The notes beneath the pieces were generated by a model. It was not told where the DNA came from. It was given only the letters and a program-made list of their open reading frames with translations, and did not search any database. A DNA stretch of 64,000 nucleotides from Rhynchosporium graminicola (lineage: Eukaryota; Ascomycota; Leotiomycetes; Helotiales; Ploettnerulaceae), in NCBI GenBank assembly GCA_900074885.1, contig FJUW01000089.1, forward strand, positions 115,535 to 179,534. Reading direction: 5' to 3'. Made by a program: the position numbers and the translations under genes. Below are positions 12,688-24,260 of this stretch, in pieces (within the stretch, counting starts at the first letter, position 1; the number at the start of each line of letters is the position of its first letter).

Positions 12688-12725
12688 TATATTTTCGAAA
12701 GTGTTTTTGACTGCGAAAACCCTCT
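12688..12725. repeat. Right terminal inverted repeat of the PIF/Harbinger element
   Basis: It ends TGCGAAAACCCTCT, the reverse complement of the left end, and is followed by AAT at 12726-12728, the target duplication. Confidence 0.85.
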
Positions 12726-15700
12726 AATATGACTGTATGGACGGCCAAGCAAGAGGCGGAATAGAAAATAGGGTCATTTGTCGCGGTCAATTCGGTAGTG
12801 CGATTAAGGTTCAGTCGGCGCAGATTCTAGAAACGTTAGGTTGGGAATTGGGCTCTGGAGTCGAAACGTCGTTTCGTTTGGTCCTGAGACTAGTAAACTA
12901 GGTACTTCTACGGAGGTATGTTGGATAACTACAAGCTCACCGCCCAGTTCTGCCAGTCCAAACAAATGTTGGCAGAACGAAAGCGGTGAGTCTGAACTCA
13001 TCCAATGTAAAGCAGTACACTCAGATTCTTCCTATGGAACTTCCTATGGAAGCGCTTCTGAGCAACGTGCACCACGTATTTACTTGCACTAGCTTAATTA
13101 ACAACTGACTGAAGATACCAGCGTGCTCACACTTCTCGCAAAACTCAGCGGTGGTGCAAGTCACTAGCGTACATGGTGAAGAAGTTGATCAGCGACACTA
13201 TCTACGGTAGTTGTCTGTGCCATACGGGGGGATTAAAGTAGTACAATCTTAACAGAGGGCTAGTAGGGTTTCACGGCACGGTTAGTCGTAAATCTACTAT
13301 ATCTCATTGGCTGATTTCGGCTCTACTGGTAATATTTTCCGCCCGGGTTCAAAGGGCCTCTGTGGGAATGCGTTGGCGAATAATCAAGGGGGTTCAACCA
13401 CTTCAAATAAATTTCGTCTTTTGTGACTCAAAAACCTTCTCTACAGACTCGATAATCTTGTGAACCTCCCTCAAACTCCATACAAGATCAAATCCTGGTG
13501 GTGCACTAAGTCTACCAGGGCTTTCAACCACTTAAGAGAGAAAGCAAGCTGCGGACCCATAAATTGCCCCTAGGGAGACCGCGCGGAGAGGTTAAAAATA
13601 ATCAGCCTTAATAAGCTATGGGGTCAATGAATAGCCAATTACTGAACGAGATAATCGAAGGTTTACGCTATAACAGGTGCTGGTCGTTACGCGTCACCCC
13701 ATTTAGCTCCGTAGAACCGGTTTAGAAGCCAGATTTTATACTCTTTCCTACCCACCTAACTACCTGTAATTATGGTTACTTTGAGGATAATCTATGGAGA
13801 CTCTGGGGATGGAATACTAGGGTACTTCACCAGTAAGAATTTCATGACGAACTACTTTCAGGCGTTTTGAACTTTCCTTCCGTGCCTCATCCTCAGATTT
13901 GACCAATTTTTGACTTGTGCTTAGAGGCATACAAGGACAGACAATTGAGTTTCAAACACCGTCACAAGTACTCAGGTGGGAAGAGAAGTCCTCAGACAAC
14001 TTTACCAGAATGCCAACGTCAGCTTTTCCCGGTATTTAGGTTCATACTCTAGGTTTAGGCGCTTCTGCAGCCTATCCCGGCCCAACGAATCTGAGGTTCA
14101 ACCTTCCCCCCCTAAATCATGCTTCTCTTCCGCTGTCATGACCTCATTCATAGAGACGCGCTTTCTCCCATGTGTATCTAAAACATTACAGACCCATACA
14201 TACAGGAAGAGGTTAGTCGTAATTCTAGTGTCCAATACATGGGAAGTTCACCGAAAATGCTAGTAAAAGAGAGTTCTGAAGCGCCTTTCGGTGGTCATTA
14301 GAGGACCATGACTGAAGAATCTCTCTGAATAGCTCCTAAAATTGCCCGACTTCAGAAGTTCTGCGACGCCTCTGTCGACAATGAAGAAGTTAGTAAGAGA
14401 GATATCTCAATACGAAAACTTCCATGGCGGCTACGACCACATCGTCGACTTCGCCAAGTACGGCTGCGATACCTTCATTTGCAGCAACATACCCGCGTCT
14501 ACAACAATGACTTCCGTGTACCCAGGCTTGAGTACGGGCGCAAAGATCAGCATTGAACTACAGTGGTAGACGTTGGCTTCGATTTTAAAGGAGCCATCTT
14601 GATTGCGATTTATGTGGGAGACTCCTGCTATCGAAAAAATTAAGCAAAGCAACACCTACAGCCACTCCGGCATGCATGCCTGGGCAATCGGATTACAAGC
14701 AGGAAGGAGAATCGGTTGTTACCTCTTGTCAAGTGACTTTGTCCAGCTCAGAACGACATGAACTGCCTTCGGCTCAGTGAATAGTAGAGGGGCCGCAGAA
14801 CAAAACATACAGTGCAGATTGAATAACAAGGGCAGCGATTGATTCTCTTTACATGTAGCTTGGTCTTAGATGGGGACCTTCTCACATCGGGAAACTTTTA
14901 GCATCTTGTTGTCGAGGCGTTTAAGGTATTCAATACGTTCTAGGAGATCGAGGGACGACAGAGGCATAACTAGCAATCTATAGTTTCGGATGACTTCTGC
15001 TGTAGTATAGCATTTTTCCTTACGAGAAGAACTAATTTTGTTACGGCATCGCGGCTGGTCTGTCTAACCAATTGTAGTTTATAATTTCGCTAACCTAAAT
15101 ATCACAGTTGAAGCGCTCGAGGAATTTTGCCCTCCGAGACTATACAGGCGGACAGGTTTTTGATTTAAGCCCCGTCCTAGCAGAATTTTTATCCTATAAC
15201 AGGGTCATATAATAAATGGAGGTGCAATAGCATTTATATTTAAATCTGCGAGAGACCTTTCGCAGATTCGCTGTGTTTTTCTCAAGTAAACTCTATCAGT
15301 TCATTATCTCAAAAGTGACTCTATTGCTGCTAAATAGTAAGCGACGAGGACTTTTGATCTCGCTAAGACTCGCTTACAGAACTTTAGACTTAGCAGCAGA
15401 GGTAGCGCCGCTCCTAAGGATAAGCATAATAATATGTTCTCGGGTCTCGTCGTTTTCACGAAGTATTATACTAACAAGATAAAAGTTCGTGATACTAATC
15501 TCTCGAAGTGGTACCACAGGTTCAGCGATCCTAAGGTGCCTCCTCTCCTGACAAACACTCGGTTTTTATATCGGCATAATAGCCGCTCGAGAAGTAAGCT
15601 CTTCCATGATTTCACAAAAAAGTCAGGTTACCCTCAGAGGGTACGTTCTTCAAGGAATCCGTATCGAACGCAGATCGAACGCAGAGGCTCTTCAGGGATC

Positions 15701-17344
15701 TTCTAAATCGCCTCGATCATATATAGTTATATCTCATCGACGTTACCGCTCGCAAGGTCTTTATCGCCGTATTAATCGCAACACAAGTCATAGCAGCTCT
15801 CAGTCCAATACAAAATAGACCCGAGAATAGAATCTAACTGATTAATCCTCTTGTTCAATGAATCACTAATTCTTAATCACGATATCAAGATACTCGTGCC
15901 ATACTATACACGGGAATTTATCGCAGGATAACTTCGGCCATCTACGGAGATCTTTGAAACGCCCATGGGCTATTTGTACACCGAAGCCGAGGAGGATGGA
16001 TTGTTTGAAATAGCTACAGTGGACGGACATATCTTGATGGACTACAAGGGGATAGCATCAACTAAATATGGGCTAATGCTAAGGGCACCCTGAGACAGTC
16101 ATGGACCTCTCATATGCTATTGCGTTATGTTACAGACGCGCAAAACGATTTTGAGATTCTTTCTTGCCTGGATCTAATAACCCGTCTTGGGAGCCAAAAC
16201 CAGTGCCCATTGTTCAGCCCTACTTGAGTCGTGCGGAGAAATTTTAACTACTATATATGTGTTTTTGAGATTTCACTCGGAGCACAAAAGGAGCAACAAT
16301 ATTGTCACATATTCAGGCAATTTTTGGCCTACTCGGGAAAATCAGAGCTGGAATCTCAGCTAGCTCTATGGTAAATCCTAAGCGACAGGAGCAGAACTTC
16401 TCGTCGAAACATACATCGAGCTTTCATCTTGTACATGTGCCGAACCTCTGACAGCGAGTAATAACGAAGTTTCATCTGACTACGGGCCACTTATTTACAT
16501 CCAATTTAAGCGAGGATTTGCCTACTTCAATTATAGCAAGTGCCAAATGAGTAGCCTGGATCCATCTTTAAAGCTCGGATGTTCTTAAAAACTAAGCAGC
16601 TTCCAAAAATACTCCCTACTTTCTAGATTTTCTGTATGCCATCACGACATATCAGCACATGCTGCAATCCATAGATAAAGGTCCGTTTACGTTTGAATCC
16701 TAGTCATCGCCTTAAGCACTTTACTAGTAGACCATAAGTGTTTCCACATCTCCAGGACTGTGCCCTTCAAAAGATGTAACAAACACATTGAATCGGAATA
16801 TATCTATCGCTAGCTCACCTTTTCCAATCTTTTGATTATTAGTGGTTCCATAAACAATTTCACCACTTTCAATGACGGGCCAAAATCTCGCTTGTTTCAA
16901 GCCAGCATTACAAAAAATTGACGAAGTTGCTTCACAGTTAAAAAACTTACGTTTTCATTTTCGTCACGATCAGCTGATTATGAATTCCTTGAGAATCATT
17001 TTGCTCGTGCCGTCGCCTGTCGGCGCTCACTCTCACTTAGCTGACTTTCTTTCTCTGAACTTGCCGTGTTTTTTTTTTTTTTTTTTTGGAAAGAGCCAAT
17101 AAATATACCTACGGCCTTTATAATAAGAATCGTTGTAGATCTCGTCGTCCTGCCCGCTTCTTACTTTAAGCCAATGCGGGCTCTGAAAAGACCTCATGTG
17201 GTGTTATCTTAACCACTTGTACAACATCTCTGCTTGTGATCTGAGGAAACTCTGTAGTTTACATCATTCTTGAATTACGGTAAATTTACCTTGAATTTAT
17301 TGATCACGCCAATGTAGCATTCGAGCTTACACTCATCTTTAGAT
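12726..17344. other. Gene-poor stretch, no supported gene
   Basis: About 4.6 kb with only short frames. Frames on both strands overlap at 14342-14655; the minus one begins with a hydrophobic stretch but has no cysteine pattern or splice support. At 15390-15830 plus there is a basic, arginine-rich frame of unknown nature containing a direct repeat (TCGAACGCAGA twice near 15664-15685). A T run of about 18 lies near 17070-17088. Nothing is recognisable as a family. Confidence 0.5.
15243..15268. repeat. Perfect 9-bp hairpin
   Basis: AATCTGCGA and TCGCAGATT are separated by 8 nt. It is isolated, with no gene end identified beside it. Confidence 0.5.
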
Positions 17345-18450
17345 AATGGCTTCGTCAGAGCCAAGCACTCAGCCGACAGATCACCTAGCGAGTCTGCTTT
17401 ACAAAAAGCAGGAAAGCATCATCGACGGATCCGAGAGATAAGATCTACACCATTCTAGGGATATTACAGAAAGGCTTTGATGAGAATTCTGACGTTCCGA
17501 ACTTCGACACAAGCTCTCTCATCATTGACTACAGTGCAACTTTTGAAGACGTCTATTCAAGCTTCGTCAAAGCAGTTGTCGAACAGACGAGACCCCTTCA
17601 TATACTGGGAGAAAGTGGAACACGCGGGCCTCACGTCACACGTACATGGACGCCTGACTGGACCATGCCTGCAGCAGATGGATTCCTCAGCCTCGATTGC
17701 GAAAACAGAAAAGGCAAGTTTAGCGCTTCGAAGCAGACAGATTCCAATGCGAGATTCTCTCATGACTTAACCACGATGACCATTGCTGGATTCGTGTTTG
17801 ACGAAATCAATCACGTCATCGACGCTCCCACGTACGAGGTTCCACGAGATAAAGAAGGCAGAGTTTCGTAGACCAAGCGGACACTTAATCGCGCATTTCT
17901 GACTGGAATGGATGAATTATGGGAGCAATGAAACTAAATGATGTATATGGAGGAGAAAAAGCCGCCCAACTTAACCTGTGGATAGCGTTATTCACCAATT
18001 ACGAATCCGATATTTCGACTATGGCTGAATTCCCGAATTTTCAACGACAAGTACAAGATGCTACCAACACCGGTATGGTCCAGCCTAGTAACAGCTGGTC
18101 CAATCCCTCCATCTCCGCCCAGCTATTGAGGTTATGAAAGTCAATGATCGTATGTTTGTGACGACGAGAGGTTATGTTGGCAAAATATGCTATAAGAATC
18201 GACTGAAAATTGGAGATCTGGTTTGTGTATTGCTGTGCTGGGCTGTCCGACGCCTGTGATTCTGAAACGAATTGGAAGGTCCTATGAATATGTTGCAGAT
18301 GTATATGTTGCTGGTATCATGCATGGAAAAGCAATGCTTGGGCTTGATGATGATGATGGGGAGTTCCAGCTCCAGGAGTTTGAGTTAAGTTGTATTATTA
18401 TCTCTGCAGTCGAGGTTGCTGTAGGGTCGCCCGTGCTCTTGAATCTCTGA
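17345..18450 (+). pseudogene. HET-family (heterokaryon incompatibility) protein remnant
   Basis: A frame at about 17412-17871 reads STDPRDKIYTILGILQKG and then IIDYSATFEDVYSSFVKAVV, the classic block downstream of the HET domain (xTDPRDKVYALLGL...PDYS...EVY). At 18128-18225 another frame reads VNDRMFVTTRGYVG and KIGDLVC, and from 18223 a third reads GCPTPVILKRIG, YEYVADVYVAGIMHGKAM. That is the typical HET-protein C-terminus (G..R.F..T..GY.G ... GD.VC.L.GC..P..LR ... G..YVHGIM.GE). Frame changes near 17403, 17871-17919 and 18220 lack splice signals, and the N-terminal HET domain itself is absent. Full-length family members act in non-self recognition and trigger cell death; this copy is broken. 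Confidence 0.85.
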
Positions 18451-19598
18451 CCTAATAGCAGGATCGCATCCTGTGAGCTCGAAAGTTAGCGAGTAACGAG
18501 CTGCACAGAAAAGCACTGGCTATAGAGCGATGAGCCGCAAAATTGGCTTGGCTAGGTCTACAATATTTCGATCTCCGAAAAATGCTGCGGATCAAACCCA
18601 GACCCATCCTCTGGCAACAAAACAGCATCAAAGCCAGGAAATCATCCAACACTTGACTGAACCATCATATTTGCACCACATTATCCCTCCAAGCCTCCAA
18701 CTAAAAATGATTCCCCCCTCAAACTCACAAAACTGATACTGCACTTCTGCTAACTAATGACTAATCAGAGTTGACCAGTTCGCCAGAACCAGCCACCCTT
18801 TCCTCTCTCCCAACATCAATCTATTACCTCCAAATGTCCAATAGCTGTAATCAGCCAAAAAGACGTCGTTTACATCTCCTCTCCCTTCCTCTCCTCTTCC
18901 CAAAGAATTTCAGGCCTTCGGCCTTCGACGAATATGAATGCGAGTCGGAGACTTAAGCTAGGCTAGGTGATCCGAGACAATTCCTGCACCACCTAGCAAC
19001 TTCCCCAGAATCAAATACCCACCAAAAAAAAAGAAACCCCCCCCCCCCCAAAACCACTAGCAATAACATACTTTTACTCTTAAAGATCATACTAGCAGAG
19101 ATGGAAGGAGATTCGATATCATCCCCAAGTATTTATTAGGCCGACTTATTAATAAGTAAATGACCTGATTTGAAGTTTATATATATATATATAGATAACC
19201 AGGTGAGGTTACTCGGAGGTCTAGCTACAGTAGATTCAATAGCGTGAAAAATATAGGTGTAGATATATCTTATGGGTTTGGGTACCTAGGTAGTTTCTTT
19301 TCTAGGCAGGTATATATTACTAGGTAGATTCGTTACTAGGTAGGTACTACTTCAGTAACGAGAGGTAATCACTGTGTGATGTCTTTGAGCTTACTATATT
19401 ATCTTACATCTGAATTAAGGATAGTCAAAAGAAAGGGAGGTAGATAGGAGACAAGCTACGTCCCATTCCTTATTTCCTCATGTGTCCTTCATTGGAAGAA
19501 AGGCAAGATTTTGCCTCGGATTTAGCGTCTGGGCTTACTATAAAAGTCTTACAAATTCCACACAAAAGAATCATGCATTTCCCGTTGATTTTGAGTCC
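18451..19598. other. Intergenic with low-complexity tracts
   Basis: Contains an A run followed by a 13-C run (19026-19050), a (TA)n tract near 19180-19193 and several TAGGTAG/TAGGTA units at 19285-19350. No gene is supported. The right end is the 3' flank of the minus-strand gene that follows. Confidence 0.5.
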
Positions 19599-21136
19599 TC
19601 ATCGCATCTTCTCTCCCTCTATTCGTTCCTCTCCACCACCAACTCCACCACGCTCTCCAACTCCCTCTCCACCATCTCCACCCCCTACGCCCCCTCCACC
19701 CTCACCAAACACCATCTTCTTCTCATCATAAAGCCTACCTTTATTCTTCCTTGAAACATCCTTCCACTTGTAAGTTCTCTTCTGATACTTCGGCTGTCTC
19801 GCAACTTTCTTCTTCAACACTCCCTCCACCTGGGCTCCCTTCCCCTTTCCCCTACCCTTCTCCTCTCCATCCATGAACTTGACCGTAGTAGCACGAGTTC
19901 TAGGCATACCAAGACCAAGATCGAGACCACTATCGAGGAACTCGCCTATGAAAGAGTCTTTGACAGTGGTAGAGGACGGAGTATTGGCGACCAAAGCATT
20001 ATTCTTACGCAGTATCCAATTCATTTCCGGCGTAGCGATATTATCAGAGAAAGACAGAAGGACCTGCTTCCCATCCCCCGGTGCTTTCTTCTCCATTCTC
20101 TCTCCCTTGCTCTCCATCTGCAATTTCTTCTTCGCAGCCATCATATCCGCCGCATCTGGGAACGTCATGCATGAATCAAAGTCGACGGTGGAACCATCTG
20201 CATTACGGACGATTCCGCGAGGAGGCATGACTCGGTATTTTGCAGATTTGGAGAAAGGGTGTAGAGGATCGGGATTTGGGGCTCGGGGATCATACGCACG
20301 AGGGATGCCATTTTCGTTTTCGGAGATACCTGTCGACATGTCTGAGTCTGAGAGGTCTTGATTGAAAGTTGGGGTGAGGGAGCGTGCGTTTGAGTGGTAG
20401 GGGTGGTCATCTTCTGATTCTGAAGCCTGAGAGGAGGAACTGGAGGAGTTGATGTCGATTTCAATATCAGAGCCCTAGTTCCACAAGGAATTAGCATCGA
20501 ACATACCAGTGCGCTTCGACTCAGAGACATGCTTCGAGACATGGGAACAAAGAACGAATAGATCAACTCACCACCTCAGAATTCCATTCTCGATCCTCAG
20601 CTGGCAGCGGCCGTCTAATCGGCTGCAGATCCCTCGACTGATCGTTCGAAGCTTTCTCCGTCAATCTCGCAATAGCACTACGACCCAAGCTCTTCGGAAC
20701 GGAAAATGGTGTAGCGGTTCTTTTGACTGCTGGTGTACGTGGAGCCCGTGGTGTCTTGGCACGTGGTGTTTTGGATCTTGGCGGTTGCTTGTTTGTTGAC
20801 TTTTGAGATATGGTGGAAGCAGAGGTAGCCTTCTTAGAAGATGGTGCGGGCTGTGAGAAGGGGGTACGTCAAAGATTTATCACATATGAAGAAGATGAGG
20901 AGGGGAAGGGAACATACGGTTGCAGTCTCAAAGGTCTTCCTCTTGGTTGCGACATTGTGGTTCATATTGTCTATGTTTGCAATTGCTGATACCTTCTCGA
21001 GGTTAATCGAATTTTGGTGCCCCATCTTTCGTCCAGTGTTGATATTGACGTTCGACGAAGATGAAGGTGTCTCGAACTTGACGCTATACGAAGAAGGCAG
21101 CTCAACCGACTGCGCTTGACTTTGATATTGGCCCAT
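19599..21136 (-). CDS. Basic low-complexity protein of unknown function
   Basis: I do not recognise this family. Three minus-strand exons, 21136-20918, 20850-20572 and 20474-19599, join in frame to 457 aa. The introns are 67 bp (GTATGT...CTCACAG) and 97 bp (GTGAGT...AACTAG), both phase 0. Residues about 74-165 are lysine, proline, serine and threonine rich. An acidic serine run (DIEIDINSSSSSS) follows, then a more ordered segment with YDPRAPNPDPLHPFSKSAKY. A strongly basic stretch comes next (KKKVARQPKYQKRTYKWKDV), and the end is a glycine/glutamate tail encoded by a GGA/GGT-like repeat. This composition suggests a nuclear protein, which is inference only. The ATG at 21136 and the first codons lie inside a tandem repeat whose other copies are upstream. 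The reading frame extends 16 codons further up, but only to a GTG. Confidence 0.75.
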
Positions 21137-21575
21137 GCGTCTGATTTGTACCTGCTCGATGAATTTCAGCGCTGCTGCTATCACCTTTGCAAATTCTTAT
21201 TATGTCGTATTGCGAGCACGTTTCCTTGACGTGATTCTGCTACTAAGGTATTTTGCAATGTCAGCTCGTGTTATTTTGAAGCGACAAATCTAGAAGTCGC
21301 GATGCGCCTAACCTCGAGATTAGCCCATGCGTATATCCTCCTACTCATCGATGCCTTCCAGCACAACCGATATCACTTTTATTTGTATTTAATGGGTTTT
21401 ATAATATTGTAACCGCGCGCACGTTTCGTTTTCGCGACGTGGGTCTACTCTTCTTTTCAGATAAGCACACAAACCTATTGTTGACAGCGACAAAACGTAG
21501 AAGTCGCGATACGCCTGACCTCGATATTGGCCCATACATATGATCTTCGATTACTCGATGAATCTCAACGTGGAA
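21110..21575. repeat. Diverged tandem repeat, about 192-207 bp period, three copies
   Basis: The block GATATTGGCCCAT occurs at 21124, as GAGATTAGCCCAT at 21316, and again at 21523. Each copy is followed by a CTCGATGAAT-like or CATCGATG-like segment. The upstream parts of copies two and three also match (GCGACAAA at 21281 and 21487, then AGAAGTCGCGAT). The first copy is partial and overlaps the start of the minus-strand gene, where the repeat supplies the ATG. Confidence 0.7.
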
Positions 21576-22813
21576 GGTGCGAGACACACACATACTCTCC
21601 CACATCAACCAAACCCGCCCACAAACCTACAAGGCCACAAATCAATACCTACCTACCTACCAACCTACCTAGTTAGGTAAGAACAAAACAAATCAAAACA
21701 CGTCCCTCCCACCACTCATATCTCTAACCTAACCCTCTAACCTACCCTCAAATCCATCATCTGTCGCGCAATATATCTGCGAGGATAACCCTTCGTCAGT
21801 ATTTCCTCCTTACCCATCAAGTTCACCATAACCGCTTGATTACGCACCTAGGCAAGCTAGCGTTATTCGCTTTGCTTTGCTTTGCTTTGGTCATTTGCAG
21901 TAGTCTAGTCGTTGTTCTCGCGCTATGAATTCCTCATTTCCTCGAGAAACGAGAGGCGTGAAAGTTTCCGTTACGGAAAGATCGCCGTCGGTGCCTTGCC
22001 TGTCTTTGTTTCCCACGTTCTCCAAGTCTTCCAAGTCTTCTGGAAACGTTATCTTCCCTTCCCCCCGAGAGGAAGGCGGGCGGACATGCGAAAGATGAAT
22101 AGATATCGATACGATTCAAACCCCATCTCCCTCCCTACCTACCCACGGGTTTTCAGCAAAAGCCTCCAGAGGAGAAAGGCACTACCGAAGCAAAATCGGA
22201 ACGGAAAGGAAGTCGCATGATCGTTTGATGCGGTGGGTGGGTTCGACACAATCATAGTCCGCCCGCCCGTTCGCCCGCACTTCCATCTGGATTGCTGCCG
22301 GGGGGATGCTTGATAAACCAATTTCGAAAGGCGACCGACTCATCACTAGCAAGCTCCTTCTTCTTTTCCTTTGGATACCACCCACTTCCACCTGAGATCA
22401 CTGGCTGGAAGGACCGACAGCATCGTGTCGGATACTTACCTTTCCAAACTCCAGATTTGGCCTTTTGGAACACTTTCCATGTCGAAGGCTGATGGAAAGA
22501 GAGACGGCAATCAACACTTGGACATGTAAGACGGGAAGAAGTACTCAAACAGGTTTATTTCGGATGCCTACTAATCAAGGCCCATGAAGGCATATGCAAC
22601 ATCTGCATGTTTCCTACCAGTATCCTTACACAACGCCATGCGTGAAGCCAATGTATTCATCATTCAAGACTCCCGATATGTATCCATCCATCCATTGCCG
22701 AGTCCACCAGTGTACGCCGACCATGCAACATAAAAAGCAAAACACTCAAACGCCCGATGGCCCTTGCATATGTCAATCGCAAGAAAGCAGATGATACTGA
22801 TCGCGATACCAGT
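21137..22813. other. Intergenic, tandem repeats and simple repeats
   Basis: Besides the ~200-bp tandem units, it holds a CCTACCTA/AACCTA tract at about 21645-21680 and four GCTTT units at about 21879-21898. Several overlapping frames at 22139-22550 on both strands share no family features. No gene is supported. Confidence 0.5.
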
Positions 22814-24260
22814 CTATTTCACCCCCGCAGCAGCAAAACTCAACAGAGAACCAAAAGTCAACCCACCGACAAGATTGATTGCCATGAACCCACCAGCAGC
22901 TTCTCTTTCCCCCTCATCGACATAATCCCCAGCTCCCATCATACAACAACTTCCCAGCCAACCATTACTCACTCCAAATAGGAACTGTACAGCAATAAGA
23001 TAGAAAAGATCGCTCTTGATAACAGCGCCCTTGCCGACGATATTGCAGAGAAGATACACCGGTAAGAAACCCGCTCGGACAATAGCCGCAACGAAGAGAA
23101 ATACAGGGCGATTTCCCATGTTCAAAGGACCGAGAGTGATAAGTCGACCTGTCAGATCGCCAACATTCCAGAAGAGGAAACCCAGGGGTATGAAAGCTGA
23201 TGGCTGGAAGATGCGCGGAGCTTTGTCTTGTGGAACATTGGAAACAATTTTCTGCGTAAAGACTGGGAAGAACATAGTGACTGCAAAACAAATAAAAACG
23301 GAGGCAGCAAGCCAGTGTAGTTTCTTGTAGAGAGTCAACATGCTGACTACTTTTCTGTTTGCGCGTTCCGCTTCTTCGATGCTGGTTATAGATGTCATCA
23401 TCTGGCTTTCGAGAAGACGATTGTGTTTCCGAATGAGGGGCAAGACGGCAAAAAGTGTTAAGAAACTTATAACTGTTGCGGTGGAGAAGTAGACTGTTGC
23501 TGAAGTTGTGTTTGTATGATCTATACCAGCGGTTTCTTCCTTGGAATTGTCTGGTACAGGAACTGCCAGCACGGAGAGGATCTGTGCGACGGATGGCAGG
23601 ACACCTGCTACTGCTTGTCCGGTCATGATAGCTTGTATATATTCTGGCCGACCAAAACTCGAGGCGAACGCGAATGCTCCGTTTTGACAAAGACCTGTAG
23701 CGAGGGAAGTCGAGAAGACCATGAATAGCGTGAAGACAAAATATCCAGTGGCTGATATGCTACGGAAGTAGGTGACTGATATCGAGAGGAGGGTAAAGAC
23801 GATACAATTCAGTACGAGGGCGCAGAGGATTCGTTTGGGATAGGAAGCTTTGGCTTGCATCTGGCCGAGGACCAGAATGGAGACCAAATTCGTGACGCAT
23901 CCTACAGATGTGATTGCGGGTTGGAAGTGGTCGAGGATGTTTTTGTTGTTTGCGAATCGGGTTTGGAAGTAAGGAGCTGCTGCTAAGAACATGTTCCTAT
24001 TTCTTGTTAGCAGTTGCATATAGAAGATATATATTCACTGCTTACCATGCCCATAGCATGGCGATTCCCAAGAGCAGGAAGATCGAGTATTCGAACCACG
24101 AGAACTCCTGTCCCCCATCGGCCTCTGGCGCAATCAATACCGGTCGTCTTACGTCCTCATTCCCATCATAGTCCGAGTCCACGGGCTCATAATCCTGCCC
24201 ATTATTCGAAGCCTTGAAGAGCGTGCGCAGCCTGTCTATCGCGGTGGTGTCTTCACCCAT
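22814..24260 (-). CDS. Equilibrative nucleoside transporter (ENT/SLC29 family)
   Basis: Two exons, 24260-24046 and 23996-22814, give 465 aa. The 49-bp intron has GTAAGC, branch GCTAAC and end AATAG, and splits a Trp codon. The N-terminal ~50 residues are hydrophilic and acidic. TM1 follows (FSWFEYSIFLLLGIAMLWAW) and ends LWAWN where most ENTs have LPWN. About ten further hydrophobic segments follow, with a large loop after TM6, the usual ENT topology. The end FGVSNGWLGSCCMMGAGDYV...GGFMAINLVGG...GSLLSF is the family's TM10-TM11 signature (GxFxxxxLxxGxxxGSxxSF). ENTs carry nucleosides down their gradient or with protons; yeast Fun26 works in the vacuole membrane. Substrate and membrane here are inference. 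The ATG at 24260 is chosen because the longer frame starts without an ATG context and adds only eight residues. Confidence 0.93.

Larger units (their letters stand above)
10049..12725 (+). mobile_element. PIF/Harbinger-type DNA transposon, RIP-degraded, both ends present
   Basis: The left end (AGAGGGTTTTCGCA at 10049) and the right end read on the other strand (same 14 bases, ending at 12725) are inverted repeats. Similarity continues imperfectly to about 38 bp through AACACTTT and GAAAA. AAT occurs directly outside both ends, a 3-bp target duplication as used by PIF/Harbinger elements. The 2677-bp interior is TA-rich and stop-filled, with most stops at CAA/CAG/CGA-type positions, as RIP leaves. 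It carries remnants of two convergent genes, a DDE transposase and a second protein, which is the normal PIF/Harbinger layout. It cannot make protein now. Confidence 0.85.

Noticed and set aside
14342..14655. Overlapping frames on both strands, one with a signal-like start
   Set aside because: Neither strand shows splice sites, cysteine pattern or a known domain; overlap on both strands suggests chance.
22252..22548. 98-codon minus-strand frame
   Set aside because: No domain and no splice support; frames overlap on both strands here.
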